A stretch of 35,996 nt of DNA from an uncultured Candidatus Saccharibacteria bacterium (GCA_938030095.1 CALHGK010000002.1:1-35996); one strand, 5' to 3'. Shown: positions 8,310 to 16,376, counted from the stretch's first letter. The notes: generated by a model from the letters alone, not told the origin. Numbers and translations: made by a program.

Positions 8310-8780
8310 TTACCTCTGTTTTTCTTGCTGCTTCGCACTCCGACGCTGCTCTAATATCTTGACGAAATCGTCCAGCGTCTTAAATTTATAAAACACGCTC
8401 GCAAAGCGCACATACGCTACTTCATTGCGCGCGGCGAGCTCATCGAGCACGAAGCCGCCAATCACGCGCGACTCAATCTCATTCTCGCCCGCATCGTGGA
8501 TCCGATCCTCTACCGCATCAATAATTGCCTCTAGCTCTAGCTCGGATTTGAAGAACTTACCGACCGAGCGGCGCACCGAGGCGCGGAGCTTCGCTCGATC
8601 AAAGAGCTCGCGCGAGCCCGTTCGCTTGAGCACTGCAATCGTTGGGTATTCGATCCGCTCATAGGTGGTAAAGCGGTGCCCATCAGGAGTCTCGCGGCGG
8701 CGGCGAATCGTCACACCATCAGCCGACTCACGCGATTCTAACACACGGCTGTTGCCAATCTTGTCGCGGTGGGTCGTCAC
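8310..8780 (-). CDS. nrdR: NrdR-family ATP-cone regulator without zinc-ribbon cysteines
   Basis: NrdR represses ribonucleotide reductase genes and senses ATP/dATP through an ATP-cone. The ATP-cone (about 46-136) is well preserved: TIAVLKRTGSRELFDRAKLR, EIESRVIGGFVLDEL and VAYVRFASVFYKF. The DNA-binding N-terminus keeps RVLESR, the basic TIRRRRE and RFTTYERIE. All four zinc-ligand cysteines of the usual CPxC...CxxC ribbon are replaced (MTTHRDK and ETPDG), and the whole 156-residue protein has no cysteine. The start is GTG at 8780, overlapping the ftsZ stop as GTGA, so its translation is coupled to ftsZ. No nrd genes are in the window. Confidence 0.9.
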   Translation of the reverse strand: MTTHRDKIGNSRVLESRESADGVTIRRRRETPDGHRFTTYERIEYPTIAVLKRTGSRELFDRAKLRASVRRSVGKFFKSELELEAIIDAVEDRIHDAGENEIESRVIGGFVLDELAARNEVAYVRFASVFYKFKTLDDFVKILEQRRSAKQQEKQR

Positions 8781-9958
8781 GCGTCCGCCTCCTTTTTGCG
8801 GCGTCGGCGCAAGAAGGCCGGGGTGTCATCCTCATCATCGTCCATCGATTGATCCCAAATGTTCGTCTCATTCTCCTGGGCAAAGTGAGCAGCCGCCTCG
8901 GGGTCGATGGCCATATCGACACTATCGACCGCTTCGTCAACCGTCTCGGCCGACTCTTCGTCATCTTCGGCATCGCTTGGTTCGTCGTCATCAAAGAACG
9001 AATCACTATCAAAGCCAGTCGCGATAACGGTAATAATCAACTCATCTTCCAGCTCGGGCTTGAGCGTTGCACCAAAGATAATGTTGGCATCGGACGACAC
9101 CGCACCAGTGATAATCTCGGCCGCTTCTTGGATCTCGGCCATACTCATATCATAGCCACCTGTCACGTTGAAGAGCACGCCCTTGGCACCATTGATCGAC
9201 ACCTCGATCAGTGGTGAGTCAATCGCCTGCTGGGCGGCCATCTGCGCTCGGTCTTCACCACTTGCCCGGCCGATCCCCATCAATGCACTACCAGCACTGC
9301 TCATAATTGCCTTAACATCAGCAAAGTCGAGGTTAATCAGCCCATGCTCGGTAATCAACTCCGATATCCCCTGCACACCCTGGCGCAGCACATCATCGGC
9401 AATCTTAAAGGTCTCAAGGAGTGGCGTCCGGCGGTCAATCGTGTCGAGCAAGCGATCGTTGGGGATAGTAATGAGCGTATCGACTTGCCGCCCCAACTGC
9501 TTGATGGCCCACTCGGCATTGATACGCCGCTTCTCGCCTTCAAAGGTAAAGGGCTTGGTGGCCACCCCCACACAGAGAATACCGAGATCACGCGCCACTT
9601 CTGCTACCACATGGCCGGCCCCCGAGCCTGTACCACCACCAGCACCAATCGTCACGAAGATCATATCTGCCCCCTCGAGCGCCTGACGGATCTCGTCGAG
9701 CGACTCACGGGCCGCAGCCTCACCCACACTGGGGTCTGCACCAGCACCAAGACCATTGGTGGTGTTGTGCCCAAGATGAATTTTAATATCAGCTTGCGAA
9801 TTATGCAGCGCCTGCGCATCGGTGTTCATTGCAATGAACTGCACGCCAGCCAAACCAGCGTCTTTCATTCGATTAACGGCAGACCCACCAGCGCCACCGA
9901 CGCCAACGACTTTGATACTAGCAAAGGTTTGGATCTCGCTTGGTTTTACTTCCGGCAT
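8777..9958 (-). CDS. ftsZ: Cell division protein FtsZ
   Basis: Tubulin-like GTPase that forms the cytokinetic ring. 393 residues. The nucleotide-binding loop GVGGAGGSAVNRM (residues 19-31) and the tubulin signature GAGGGTGSGAG (105-115) are intact. The acidic, unstructured linker (DDDEPSDAEDDEESAE) leads to a C-terminal peptide DTPAFLRRRRKK that resembles the conserved FtsA-binding tail. SD GGGGAG lies 8 nt before the ATG, with an extended -10 TGA-TATACT in the 72-nt gap after ftsA. ftsZ can thus be transcribed separately from ftsA. Confidence 0.98.
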   Translation of the reverse strand: MPEVKPSEIQTFASIKVVGVGGAGGSAVNRMKDAGLAGVQFIAMNTDAQALHNSQADIKIHLGHNTTNGLGAGADPSVGEAAARESLDEIRQALEGADMIFVTIGAGGGTGSGAGHVVAEVARDLGILCVGVATKPFTFEGEKRRINAEWAIKQLGRQVDTLITIPNDRLLDTIDRRTPLLETFKIADDVLRQGVQGISELITEHGLINLDFADVKAIMSSAGSALMGIGRASGEDRAQMAAQQAIDSPLIEVSINGAKGVLFNVTGGYDMSMAEIQEAAEIITGAVSSDANIIFGATLKPELEDELIITVIATGFDSDSFFDDDEPSDAEDDEESAETVDEAVDSVDMAIDPEAAAHFAQENETNIWDQSMDDDEDDTPAFLRRRRKKEADA

Positions 9959-10030
9959 TCACGTTTCTCCCCTTGTGCAACTATCAACTTTACCATTACC
10001 ATTTAGTATATCATCCTCATCGGCATGATT

Positions 10031-11269
10031 CTAGGCCTTGAGCCCTCCCAGCAGCCGACGAAGCCAGCTCAGTGCACCTTTGGCATGCGCTGTACCACTG
10101 TTGGTGTAAGCCTGGGCAGGCTGGTGGCCACCTTCGCTATCGGCGAGCATCAGGCCGACTGCAGTGGCGAACTGCGGCTTTTCTATCTGGTCGGCCACCC
10201 CGCTCGTAAAGCCAGTTGGTCGGCCTACCCGAGCGGCCACGCCCAGCTGCTCCCTGGCATAGCTTGCCATGCCACGCATCTGAGCCATGCCACCTGTCAG
10301 CACCACGCCGCTGGGCAGTTTGCCAGCGCGGCCCGCCTTCTTGAGTTCCTTCTGCACCGCCTCGAAGATCTCCTCCAGCCGAGCGTCGACGATCTCATCA
10401 ATCTCCTCCGTCGCAAACTCATACGATTCCTTATCGCGCCGCACCTTAGCCACCGCATCGCTTGCCTTGATGCCAGCCGCAGCATGCTTGACCTTGACCA
10501 ATTCCGCCACATCAGGGTCAGTTTTGAGGCCAATAGCAAGGTCGTTCGTGACATTCACACTACCCATTGGGATAACGCCAACGTACTGCAAGTCCCCCTC
10601 TTCGAAGACTGCCACACTGGTCGTTGCCCCACCAAGGTCGACCACTGCCACGCCGCTCTCGATCTGCCGCTCATTCAGCACAGCCTTAGCCGCCCCCAGC
10701 ACCGCTGGTGTAATGGCGTGCGGATGGACGGTTGCCATCTCCACCGCTTTTTGCAAATTCGCCACATAGGGCGCTAAAGCCGAAACGACATTGGCATCAA
10801 TCTCCAGCCGCGTGCCCGTCATACCCAGCGGGTCTTTGATACCCGCTTGGCCATCAAGTGTATAACTATGCGGCACGACCTCGAGGATCTCACGGTTGGC
10901 CTGCACTTTGCCCGTGGTAGCAACTTCTTCGATGCGTGCCACATCATCATTATTAATCTCGTGATCGATCGTGCCCACGGCAATCATCCCCGTGGCGCGG
11001 GTGCTGGTGATGTGCGCACCATTAACGCTCACCGTTGCGCTGTTGACTTCATAGCCACTCATCCGCTCGGCCTCGCCCAGCGCTTCATCGATCGTGCGAG
11101 CCGGGCCACTGAGATTGACCACCATACCCTTGCGCATACCACCGTTCGGTGCCTGCCCTACGCCCACAATCGTCGGCGTGCCTGTCTCTGGATTCATATG
11201 CCCCACCACGCATCGAATCGTCGTCGTCCCGACATCTATTCCTACTGCGTATTGAGAATTTTCATGCAT
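10031..11269 (-). CDS. ftsA: Cell division protein FtsA
   Basis: Actin-like ATPase that tethers FtsZ to the membrane. From the ATG at 11269 it has 412 residues. It begins MHENSQYAVGIDVGTTTIRC (phosphate-1 loop), contains the second phosphate motif VAVVDLGGATTSVAVFEEG and the adenosine motif VVLTGGMAQM, and ends with the amphipathic membrane-targeting helix SWLRRLLGGLKA. An upstream in-frame start at 11305 would overlap the promoter. The preferred start has TATAAT 6 nt upstream and no SD, pointing to leaderless translation. Confidence 0.96.
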   Translation of the reverse strand: MHENSQYAVGIDVGTTTIRCVVGHMNPETGTPTIVGVGQAPNGGMRKGMVVNLSGPARTIDEALGEAERMSGYEVNSATVSVNGAHITSTRATGMIAVGTIDHEINNDDVARIEEVATTGKVQANREILEVVPHSYTLDGQAGIKDPLGMTGTRLEIDANVVSALAPYVANLQKAVEMATVHPHAITPAVLGAAKAVLNERQIESGVAVVDLGGATTSVAVFEEGDLQYVGVIPMGSVNVTNDLAIGLKTDPDVAELVKVKHAAAGIKASDAVAKVRRDKESYEFATEEIDEIVDARLEEIFEAVQKELKKAGRAGKLPSGVVLTGGMAQMRGMASYAREQLGVAARVGRPTGFTSGVADQIEKPQFATAVGLMLADSEGGHQPAQAYTNSGTAHAKGALSWLRRLLGGLKA

Positions 11270-11305
11270 AGTACCATTATACAGGTTATGCTGTGTCTTG
11301 TACAA
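11270..11305 (-). promoter_or_regulatory. ftsA promoter, leaderless type
   Basis: TTGTAC, an 18-nt spacer and TATAAT (11281-11276) are followed by GGTACT and then the ATG at 11269. Transcription should start at the initiation codon. Confidence 0.7.
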
Positions 11306-11418
11306 TACGGGCAGAAAAACGAAATTATAAAACTCGCCATTTGGTATCTTGGCGAGTTTCTCTTACTATTCTACAGCAGTGGTGATGGAGAAGATAATAA
11401 CCTCCTCTAAGCAATACT

Positions 11419-12189
11419 CTACAGCTTCGTCATAATCTCCGCCCCTGTCTCAGTGATGAGGACAGTGTGCTCGAAGTGGGCAGCTAGGCTGCCGTCGCGG
11501 CTGTAGATTGTCCAGCCATCGCCAGCAGTATCACTGTAGATGGCGCTACCACCGAGGGTAGCCATCGGCTCGATGGCAATGGTATCGCCAGGCTGGAGCA
11601 GCGGGCCAGTGCCTTTGCGGCCATAGTTGGGCACATCGGGCGGCATGTGCATCTCGAGGCCCACACCGTGCCCCACCAGCTCGCGGATAATCCCAAGGCG
11701 ACCCTTTTGCAGCACCGCTTCCACCGCTGCGCCAATGTCGCCAGTGCGCACTGGTCCTTTGATCGCGTCAATGCCAGCGTAGAGACTGCGCTCGGTAGTG
11801 TGGAGTAGGTGCTTAATAGCCCCAGTGGGTGCGTCATCCACCACCATAGTAAAGGCGCTGTCTGTCTTCATCCCGCGGTAGGTAATGACGAGGTCGAAAC
11901 TAACGACATCACCTTGCTGCAAGATATAATCGCTTGGTACGCCATGGACGATCGCTTCGTTCGTGCTAATGCAAATCACCCCAGGGAAGTTCACCTCTGG
12001 GGTTTTGTAGGTTGGCTCAGCACCATAGGCAGCAATCCGCTCTGCCGTAAAGGCATCGATCTGCTTCTCACTTATCCCGGCATGGACAAATTGACGGATA
12101 TCAGCAAAGATCTGCGCCAGGCGCTTACCCCCCTCACGCATTGCCTCGAGCTGCTCGGGCGTCTTGACACCAGTAATTAGTTGGGCCAT
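11419..12189 (-). CDS. map: Methionine aminopeptidase, type I
   Basis: Removes the initiator methionine from new proteins after deformylation. 256 residues. The metal ligands of the family are visible: Asp in VVSFDLVITYRG, Asp in MKTDSAF, His in LVGHGVGLEMH, Glu in AIEPMA and Glu in AHFEHTVLIT; the substrate His is in AIVHGVP. The ATG overlaps the end of adk by 13 nt, so the two are coupled. The adk-map order is common in bacterial ribosomal-protein operons. Confidence 0.97.
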   Translation of the reverse strand: MAQLITGVKTPEQLEAMREGGKRLAQIFADIRQFVHAGISEKQIDAFTAERIAAYGAEPTYKTPEVNFPGVICISTNEAIVHGVPSDYILQQGDVVSFDLVITYRGMKTDSAFTMVVDDAPTGAIKHLLHTTERSLYAGIDAIKGPVRTGDIGAAVEAVLQKGRLGIIRELVGHGVGLEMHMPPDVPNYGRKGTGPLLQPGDTIAIEPMATLGGSAIYSDTAGDGWTIYSRDGSLAAHFEHTVLITETGAEIMTKL

Positions 12190-12728
12190 GCGTGCATTAC
12201 CTCGTCATAAATCCGGTCGTGCACTTCGCCTGCGGTGCCAGTCCCGTCGAGGTGGATGATCTTTACCCCAGCCTCAGCAAAGATGCCAAGCACTGGGTAC
12301 ATCTTTTGGCGGTAGATGGCCATGCGGCGCGCAATTGTCTCAGGCGTGTCCTCCATCCGGCCGCGTTTAGCCAAGCGGCGCATGATTTCTTGCTCGGGCA
12401 CTTCCAGCACCACGACGAGGTCGATGTTATCACCAGTGCGCGCCAGGTGATCATCCAGCCAGGCAGCCTGCTCTTTGGTGCGCGGGAATCCATCAACAAT
12501 AATATTTTGGTAATGCTTGCGGTATGCCTCTTGCACCGCGTGGTCGAAGACTTGGTAGGTCAGCTTATCACTCACGAGCTCACCAGCTTTGAGGGTAGCG
12601 ATCACCGCTGGGTCGGTGCTCTGGCGCAGCATCTCACCCGTCGAGAGCCACTTCCACCCCTGGCGCACTGCCAGCATCTGCCCTTGCATACTTTTACCGG
12701 CACCAGTTGGGCCAAACAAAAGAATCAT
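12177..12728 (-). CDS. adk: Adenylate kinase, short form without LID
   Basis: Converts ATP plus AMP to two ADP. 183 residues. The P-loop is GPTGAGKSMQG (6-16), the AMP-binding part is LSTGEMLRQ, and IIVDGFPRTKEQ holds the conserved DGFPR. The region where longer enzymes carry the ~30-residue LID is reduced to LAKRGRMEDTPETIARRM, so this is a minimal, lidless kinase. A strong SD (AAGGAGG) precedes the ATG. It overlaps map by 13 nt. Confidence 0.95.
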   Translation of the reverse strand: MILLFGPTGAGKSMQGQMLAVRQGWKWLSTGEMLRQSTDPAVIATLKAGELVSDKLTYQVFDHAVQEAYRKHYQNIIVDGFPRTKEQAAWLDDHLARTGDNIDLVVVLEVPEQEIMRRLAKRGRMEDTPETIARRMAIYRQKMYPVLGIFAEAGVKIIHLDGTGTAGEVHDRIYDEVMHAWPN

Positions 12729-12793
12729 CTGTGCCTCCTTGTTATTATGTGGTTATTAGTTATTATTAAGAAAATATTGCTCGTGTCATAAAA

Positions 12794-13252
12794 CTACGGG
12801 GCAAGGGCGCGCTGCACTAGCTGGGCGATTGCTCCACCGTCGGCTCGGTTGCCCACCTTAGCCTTAACGGCGCCAATCACCTGGCCCGTCATCCGCGGAT
12901 TATCTGCCCCTAGCTCGGCAATTGTCTGGGTCACCACGGCTTGCAATTCCTCATCACTCAGTGGCTGCGGCAGGTAGTGCTGGAGCACCGCCATCTCGCG
13001 CTCCTCGGGCTCAGCAAGTTCAGGGCGACCATTGGTGCGGTAGATTGCCGCGGCATCACGCCGCTTCTTCACCTCACGGACGATCACCTGCTCGACGGCA
13101 GCATCATCCAGGCCAGCCTCGCGCACACCCTGCTTCACCTCTTCATCAAGGATGGCAGCCCCAAGGTTGCGCAAGGTGTCACCAACAAAACGATCGCCGC
13201 TAAGCAAAGCGGCTTTCATTTCGTCTTTGATGCGCTGCTTGAGCGTCGTCAC
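12794..13252 (-). CDS. yqeY: GatB/YqeY domain protein
   Basis: 152 residues matching the YqeY family: LKQRIKDEMKAALLSGDRF at the start, then ILDEEVKQG, a basic segment VREVKKRRDAAAIY, LQHYLPQPLSDEEL and a C-terminal GQVIGAVKAKVGNRADGG. The fold is shared with the tail of GatB, the amidotransferase subunit, but free-standing YqeY has no established reaction. It starts with GTG directly after the rpsU TAG, with no gap. The rpsU-yqeY order is conserved in many bacteria. Confidence 0.92.
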   Translation of the reverse strand: MTTLKQRIKDEMKAALLSGDRFVGDTLRNLGAAILDEEVKQGVREAGLDDAAVEQVIVREVKKRRDAAAIYRTNGRPELAEPEEREMAVLQHYLPQPLSDEELQAVVTQTIAELGADNPRMTGQVIGAVKAKVGNRADGGAIAQLVQRALAP

Positions 13253-13468
13253 CTAGCGGATCCCCAGGCGAACTTTGGCCATCTTGTCAGCCTTGCGCTG
13301 ACGACGGGTAATCGCCTTCTTGCGGCGATCGGTCTTGCTGATTGGCTTGGCAAACCGCATCGATGCCCGTGCCTTTGCTAGCACACCGCTCTTCAACACT
13401 CGGCTGTTAAACCGACGGATGATGTTCTCATTCGCCTCGCGCTCGTCTTTTCGTGTTACTTGTACCAT
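13253..13468 (-). CDS. rpsU: 30S ribosomal protein S21
   Basis: 71 residues, highly basic, with the S21 pattern of an acidic/charged start (VTRKDEREANENIIRRFNSR) followed by a long basic helix (SKTDRRKKAITRRQRKADK). The start at 13468 gives the standard family length; an upstream ATG at 13531 adds 21 unrelated residues. An extended -10 TGC-TATAAT (13484-13479) lies only 10 nt before the ATG, with GAGGAG between them. The 5' UTR would be only a few bases and the SD would sit at its very end. Confidence 0.93.
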   Translation of the reverse strand: MVQVTRKDEREANENIIRRFNSRVLKSGVLAKARASMRFAKPISKTDRRKKAITRRQRKADKMAKVRLGIR

Positions 13469-13674
13469 ATCGCTCCTCATTATAGCAGATGCGACAATTT
13501 TTGCAATTCTATCGCTCACAAAGTTATGCAAATTGCTGTGTCGCCCACAAAACCAGCCCTCAAGTACACTGCATCCCTCTCACTACTCTGGTGTTAGCAC
13601 AGATACTCTAGGGCTGGGCTATTGGGCTATTTTTGCTGGCGCATCGCTTGTCTCTGTATTATAATCAATCTACT

Positions 13675-14310
13675 ATGACACCTTCCTCACCATACCCACA
13701 GCAACCTCAGCAGCCCCAGCCGTACGTCCAGCAACCATATCCCCAGCAACAACCACCACAGCCATACGGACAACAACCACCACAGCCACCTCAGCAGCTA
13801 CAAAGCGCACCAGCGCCAATGCCACCAGCTTATTCGCCTACAGCCATGCCGCGCACTGACTCATCATTTGGCGCAGTTATTCGCTGGGTGTCTGCCGGGC
13901 TATTATTTGCGCTGTTGGTGTTGTACATCGTCATTGCCGCTATTTTTGGTATTCTTGGCGCTGCGTACAGCTACATTATTTATGTAAACCTTGGCATACT
14001 GCCGATTCTGCTCATCGTTGCACCAGAGCAAACGGAGGGTGATAGCAGTATGTCGCAGGGTCTATTCGTTACTGGTGGCATGCTCATTGTTAACCTACTT
14101 GAGATAATTGCCCACGCAACAGTCGGGATGCTTGGAGGAGACTATACCACGCCAACTCATGTGATAGCACCAAACCTCTGGAATGTCCCTTCTCATGAGG
14201 CAATTATCTCATTATGCCTTTATGCCTTCTTTATCACCGTATATGCCATTGCCTTTGTCGTCAGTCTTGTGCTATTTTTGCAAAATCGCAAGCGTGGTAT
14301 GTATCGCTAG
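13675..14310 (+). CDS. Pro/Gln-rich N-terminus membrane protein, unknown
   Basis: 211 residues. The first ~55 are low complexity (repeats of PQQPQ, QPYGQQPPQP). They are followed by four hydrophobic segments (about 63-88, 91-108, 123-146 and 178-203) and a basic tail RKRGMYR. The architecture recalls the proline-rich-tail membrane proteins common in Actinobacteria and Saccharibacteria, whose function is unknown. The ATG at 13675 is preferred over 13633: TATAAT lies at 13660-13665, nine nt upstream, and there is no SD. It is one of few plus-strand genes here and is followed by a structured RNA. Confidence 0.7.
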   Translation: MTPSSPYPQQPQQPQPYVQQPYPQQQPPQPYGQQPPQPPQQLQSAPAPMPPAYSPTAMPRTDSSFGAVIRWVSAGLLFALLVLYIVIAAIFGILGAAYSYIIYVNLGILPILLIVAPEQTEGDSSMSQGLFVTGGMLIVNLLEIIAHATVGMLGGDYTTPTHVIAPNLWNVPSHEAIISLCLYAFFITVYAIAFVVSLVLFLQNRKRGMYR

Positions 14311-14371
14311 CGACTGATACTTATTTGCCTATTTTTGCACAAAATTGCAACAAATGTGCTACACTGTTATG

Positions 14372-14640
14372 AATAGTTTGTGGTAGGTGATTGCAGATGG
14401 TCTGGTGGTGGCCACGCAGCGCATCATATCGATAGAGTGCCTCTCGCATCTCGAGAGGTATGGATGCCTCAGCCCAAATACTCGCTCTACTATTGGGAGC
14501 CTAGAGCGAGTATTTGGTCAGAGGAAGCATAAGCGGTAGAAAGCGGAGCGCAAAAAACAGTGGTATCACACAGCCACAAGACAGTAGACCGGACAAGAGT
14601 AGTATTGTCTATACCCCAGACCCAAGGACACTACTCTAGC
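14372..14640 (+). ncRNA. Candidate structured RNA A, no family recognised
   Basis: A -10 box TACACT (14360-14365) with TTGCAC at 14335-14340 predicts a start near 14372. The 5' end TTGTGG (14378-14383) then GTGAT (14387-14391) pairs in order with ATCAC (14565-14569) and CCACAA (14574-14579), closing a ~200-nt domain. Inside are a 7-bp hairpin (CCTCTCG 14440-14446 / CGAGAGG 14452-14458) and a perfect 16-bp hairpin (14474-14489 / 14502-14517). A further hairpin, AGAGTAGT (14596-14603) / ACTACTCT (14630-14637), follows. No RNase P, tmRNA or SRP signature was found. A 6S-like role is possible from the elongated closed shape but is not shown. Confidence 0.6.
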
Positions 14641-14738
14641 AAATTACGTCTTGTTTGTCAACCCCATCAGCCATGCGTGGCTCTCTTCTCTTCTACGCAG
14701 TTTATTTTCGACCAGTGTTGGTACCCTGTTACTCTACA

Positions 14739-15167
14739 TTATGCTTCCTCCAATTTGTTCATAATTCGCTTGATACGCCGCTCATCCCCATGCGCTTTGT
14801 TAGGGGTGGCGTAGACCTCGATAAGGATAATCGTGCTGGCAGCTCGAGCAGCCCGCGACGGTGGTGCATCACGAGGCAGTGCTCGCACTACCGCAAACAC
14901 CAGCCACACCGCCCGTCGATAGGCTGCTGTGTCGGTATCGAGGCAGAGCTGCACTACTGTGCACTGAGCAGTTTGCTGTATAATGGCCGCCTTGCCGCAC
15001 GCAAAGAGCTGCTGGCGAAAATCCGCCACCGTCGTCTCACTTGGCTCAGCAAAGATACGCACCAGCCGCGGCTTAACGCGCTCGATGTCAGCCGGCAATG
15101 TGGGAATACGCTGTGCCAGCGCTTGGAGGTCACTCGAAAATTCTGTTGCCTGCCTATAGATCATCAT
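14739..15167 (-). CDS. Putative RelE-like toxin of a Panacea toxin-antitoxin pair
   Basis: 142 residues. The start (MIYRQATEFSSDLQALAQRIPTLPADIERVKPRL) and the end (TIILIEVYATPNKAHGDERRIKRIMNKL) resemble RelE/HigB-like toxins, in which an N-terminal helix pair is followed by a sheet ending in IxLIExYxK. The middle is more divergent, so an RNase active site is not assigned. It overlaps the end of the upstream HTH-Panacea gene by 14 nt. Such genes often encode toxins neutralised by the adjacent Panacea protein. It has no promoter of its own. Confidence 0.6.
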   Translation of the reverse strand: MMIYRQATEFSSDLQALAQRIPTLPADIERVKPRLVRIFAEPSETTVADFRQQLFACGKAAIIQQTAQCTVVQLCLDTDTAAYRRAVWLVFAVVRALPRDAPPSRAARAASTIILIEVYATPNKAHGDERRIKRIMNKLEEA

Positions 15168-16011
15168 CTGACTCGATTACAGAGGTAACGTCCGTCCGAT
15201 AAAACGTGTCGCGGTAATCAATCGTCTGTCCATATTTCGCAATCACCCATGGCGCATCTTTGTAGGCAAGGTTACTTAGCTCGGCAGCGCTCTTGCTCCC
15301 CAGGCGCTCTAGCTCGGCATCGATATGCTTGATCTCGTTGGCACTGAGCTCGCTCAGCTCGGCGTTCTTGAGCGGAAGGAACTTGCGCTGCTTGTGGCTA
15401 AAGTGCTTCGTCTCAATGACATCCAGCTCATCATGCGCCCGCATCTCATCGACCAAAGCTTGCAAATCTGCAGCCGGCGCAGGCCCATAAGTCTCGTGCA
15501 GATACGCCAGGCCAGTAATGCTCTTGCCTGTGCGCTCGTAATAATCAAAATCGATGAAGTACAGCAGCCGATGCAGCACTGCCTCGCCTACATTGGGCCG
15601 GGCACCAATCTTCCCCAGCGTATAGAGCAGCACCTGGCGCAGCTTGGTGGTGTGGAGCCGCGGGATAGCATCGCGCGACTGAGCAGCTGTGGGCTGTGCA
15701 CGCTGCGCATCATCGTGGTGGTATTCGGCTGGTGCATCGCTCACATGCAGTGCTGCATCGTCCGCCACCCGCCACGGACTGCGCTGAGCCTGCTGTGCAA
15801 CAGTGTCCGTCATGGCAATGCCGCTAATCAATTCCTGCACGCCAACTTCGTAGTATTGGCTAATCTTCGTCAGCTCGCCAAGCTTTGGCTCGCGGCCACC
15901 ATTCTCTAGCTTAATATACGTCGCGCGGGCAATCCCAACTGCATCGGCCACCGCCTGCTGCGAAAGCCCCGCATTGCCACGCAGTTGCCTAATACTTGCC
16001 TCAAAACTCAT
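15154..16011 (-). CDS. XRE-type HTH protein with Panacea (DUF4065) domain, putative antitoxin
   Basis: 285 residues. Residues 5-62 form an XRE helix-turn-helix (IRQLRGNAGLSQQAVADAVG, then ATYIKLENGGREPKLGELTKI). A linker of about 55 residues follows. Residues about 123-265 match the Panacea/SocA-like domain: TTKLRQVLLYTLGKIG, LHRLLYFIDFDYYERTGKSI and LAYLHETYGPAP, with the characteristic YxxxxGP. Panacea domains are known as versatile antitoxin modules, often fused to HTH domains. The protein probably binds its own promoter and neutralises the downstream toxin. The start has SD GGAAGGA and a good promoter (16046-16074). Confidence 0.85.
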   Translation of the reverse strand: MSFEASIRQLRGNAGLSQQAVADAVGIARATYIKLENGGREPKLGELTKISQYYEVGVQELISGIAMTDTVAQQAQRSPWRVADDAALHVSDAPAEYHHDDAQRAQPTAAQSRDAIPRLHTTKLRQVLLYTLGKIGARPNVGEAVLHRLLYFIDFDYYERTGKSITGLAYLHETYGPAPAADLQALVDEMRAHDELDVIETKHFSHKQRKFLPLKNAELSELSANEIKHIDAELERLGSKSAAELSNLAYKDAPWVIAKYGQTIDYRDTFYRTDVTSVIESDDDL

Positions 16012-16045
16012 TGCGATTTGGTCCTTCCTGTTGCATCATGCCTCC

Positions 16046-16074
16046 ATTGTAGCGTACTTGCCAAAGTTATACAA
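16046..16074 (-). promoter_or_regulatory. Promoter of the HTH-Panacea/toxin operon
   Basis: TTGTAT (16074-16069), a 17-nt spacer and TACAAT (16051-16046). It lies about 35 nt upstream of the ATG, a suitable place for autoregulation by the HTH protein; no clear operator palindrome was seen. Confidence 0.65.
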
Positions 16075-16183
16075 CCATTTTGTCTAATTTTGGAACATAG
16101 TACATTTGTGCGCATAATTACAGAGGTGAAGATGTGATACGAGGGTACGAAGTATAGGTGTATTCTGGCTGAGAGTGGCATCA

Positions 16184-16219
16184 CCAGCATAGCACGACGT
16201 GCCTGCTGGCTTAAATTTT
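16184..16219 (+). terminator. Terminator-like hairpin in the 16.1-16.3 kb gap
   Basis: CCAGCA (16184-16189) pairs with TGCTGG (16204-16209), with a further GCAC/GTGC pairing inside the loop, followed by TTAAATTTT. No gene ends immediately upstream on the plus strand. Confidence 0.35.
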
Positions 16220-16265
16220 CCCGTCTATATCCTATTGTGTACGCGAAGTTTCACGAACAGCCCGA

Positions 16266-16376
16266 GCACAATACACGCACCAAACAAGAAAATATCTGGA
16301 GGCTAGCAACCAGTTAAGCGGTAGAGTTCCGGCACACAATCTGGCCGGAACATTTTCGGTTTGGTGTGTATTGTGC
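16266..16376 (+). repeat. Structured repeat element, copy 1
   Basis: Outer stem: GCACAATACAC (16266-16276) plus ACCAAAC (16279-16285) pairs with GTTTGGT and GTGTATTGTGC (16359-16376), 18 bp with one 2-nt bulge. Second helix: GAAAAT (16288-16293) / ATTTTC (16352-16357). Third helix: GGCTAG (16301-16306) / CTGGCC (16341-16346). The joining segments ATCTGGA and GGAAC match copy 2. It lies in a gap between two minus-strand genes. Confidence 0.8.

Noticed and set aside
14372..14640. RNase P RNA, tmRNA or SRP RNA
   Set aside because: The conserved RNase P core (GAAAGTCCGG), the tmRNA TTCGA arm and the SRP GGAA tetraloop domain are all missing.
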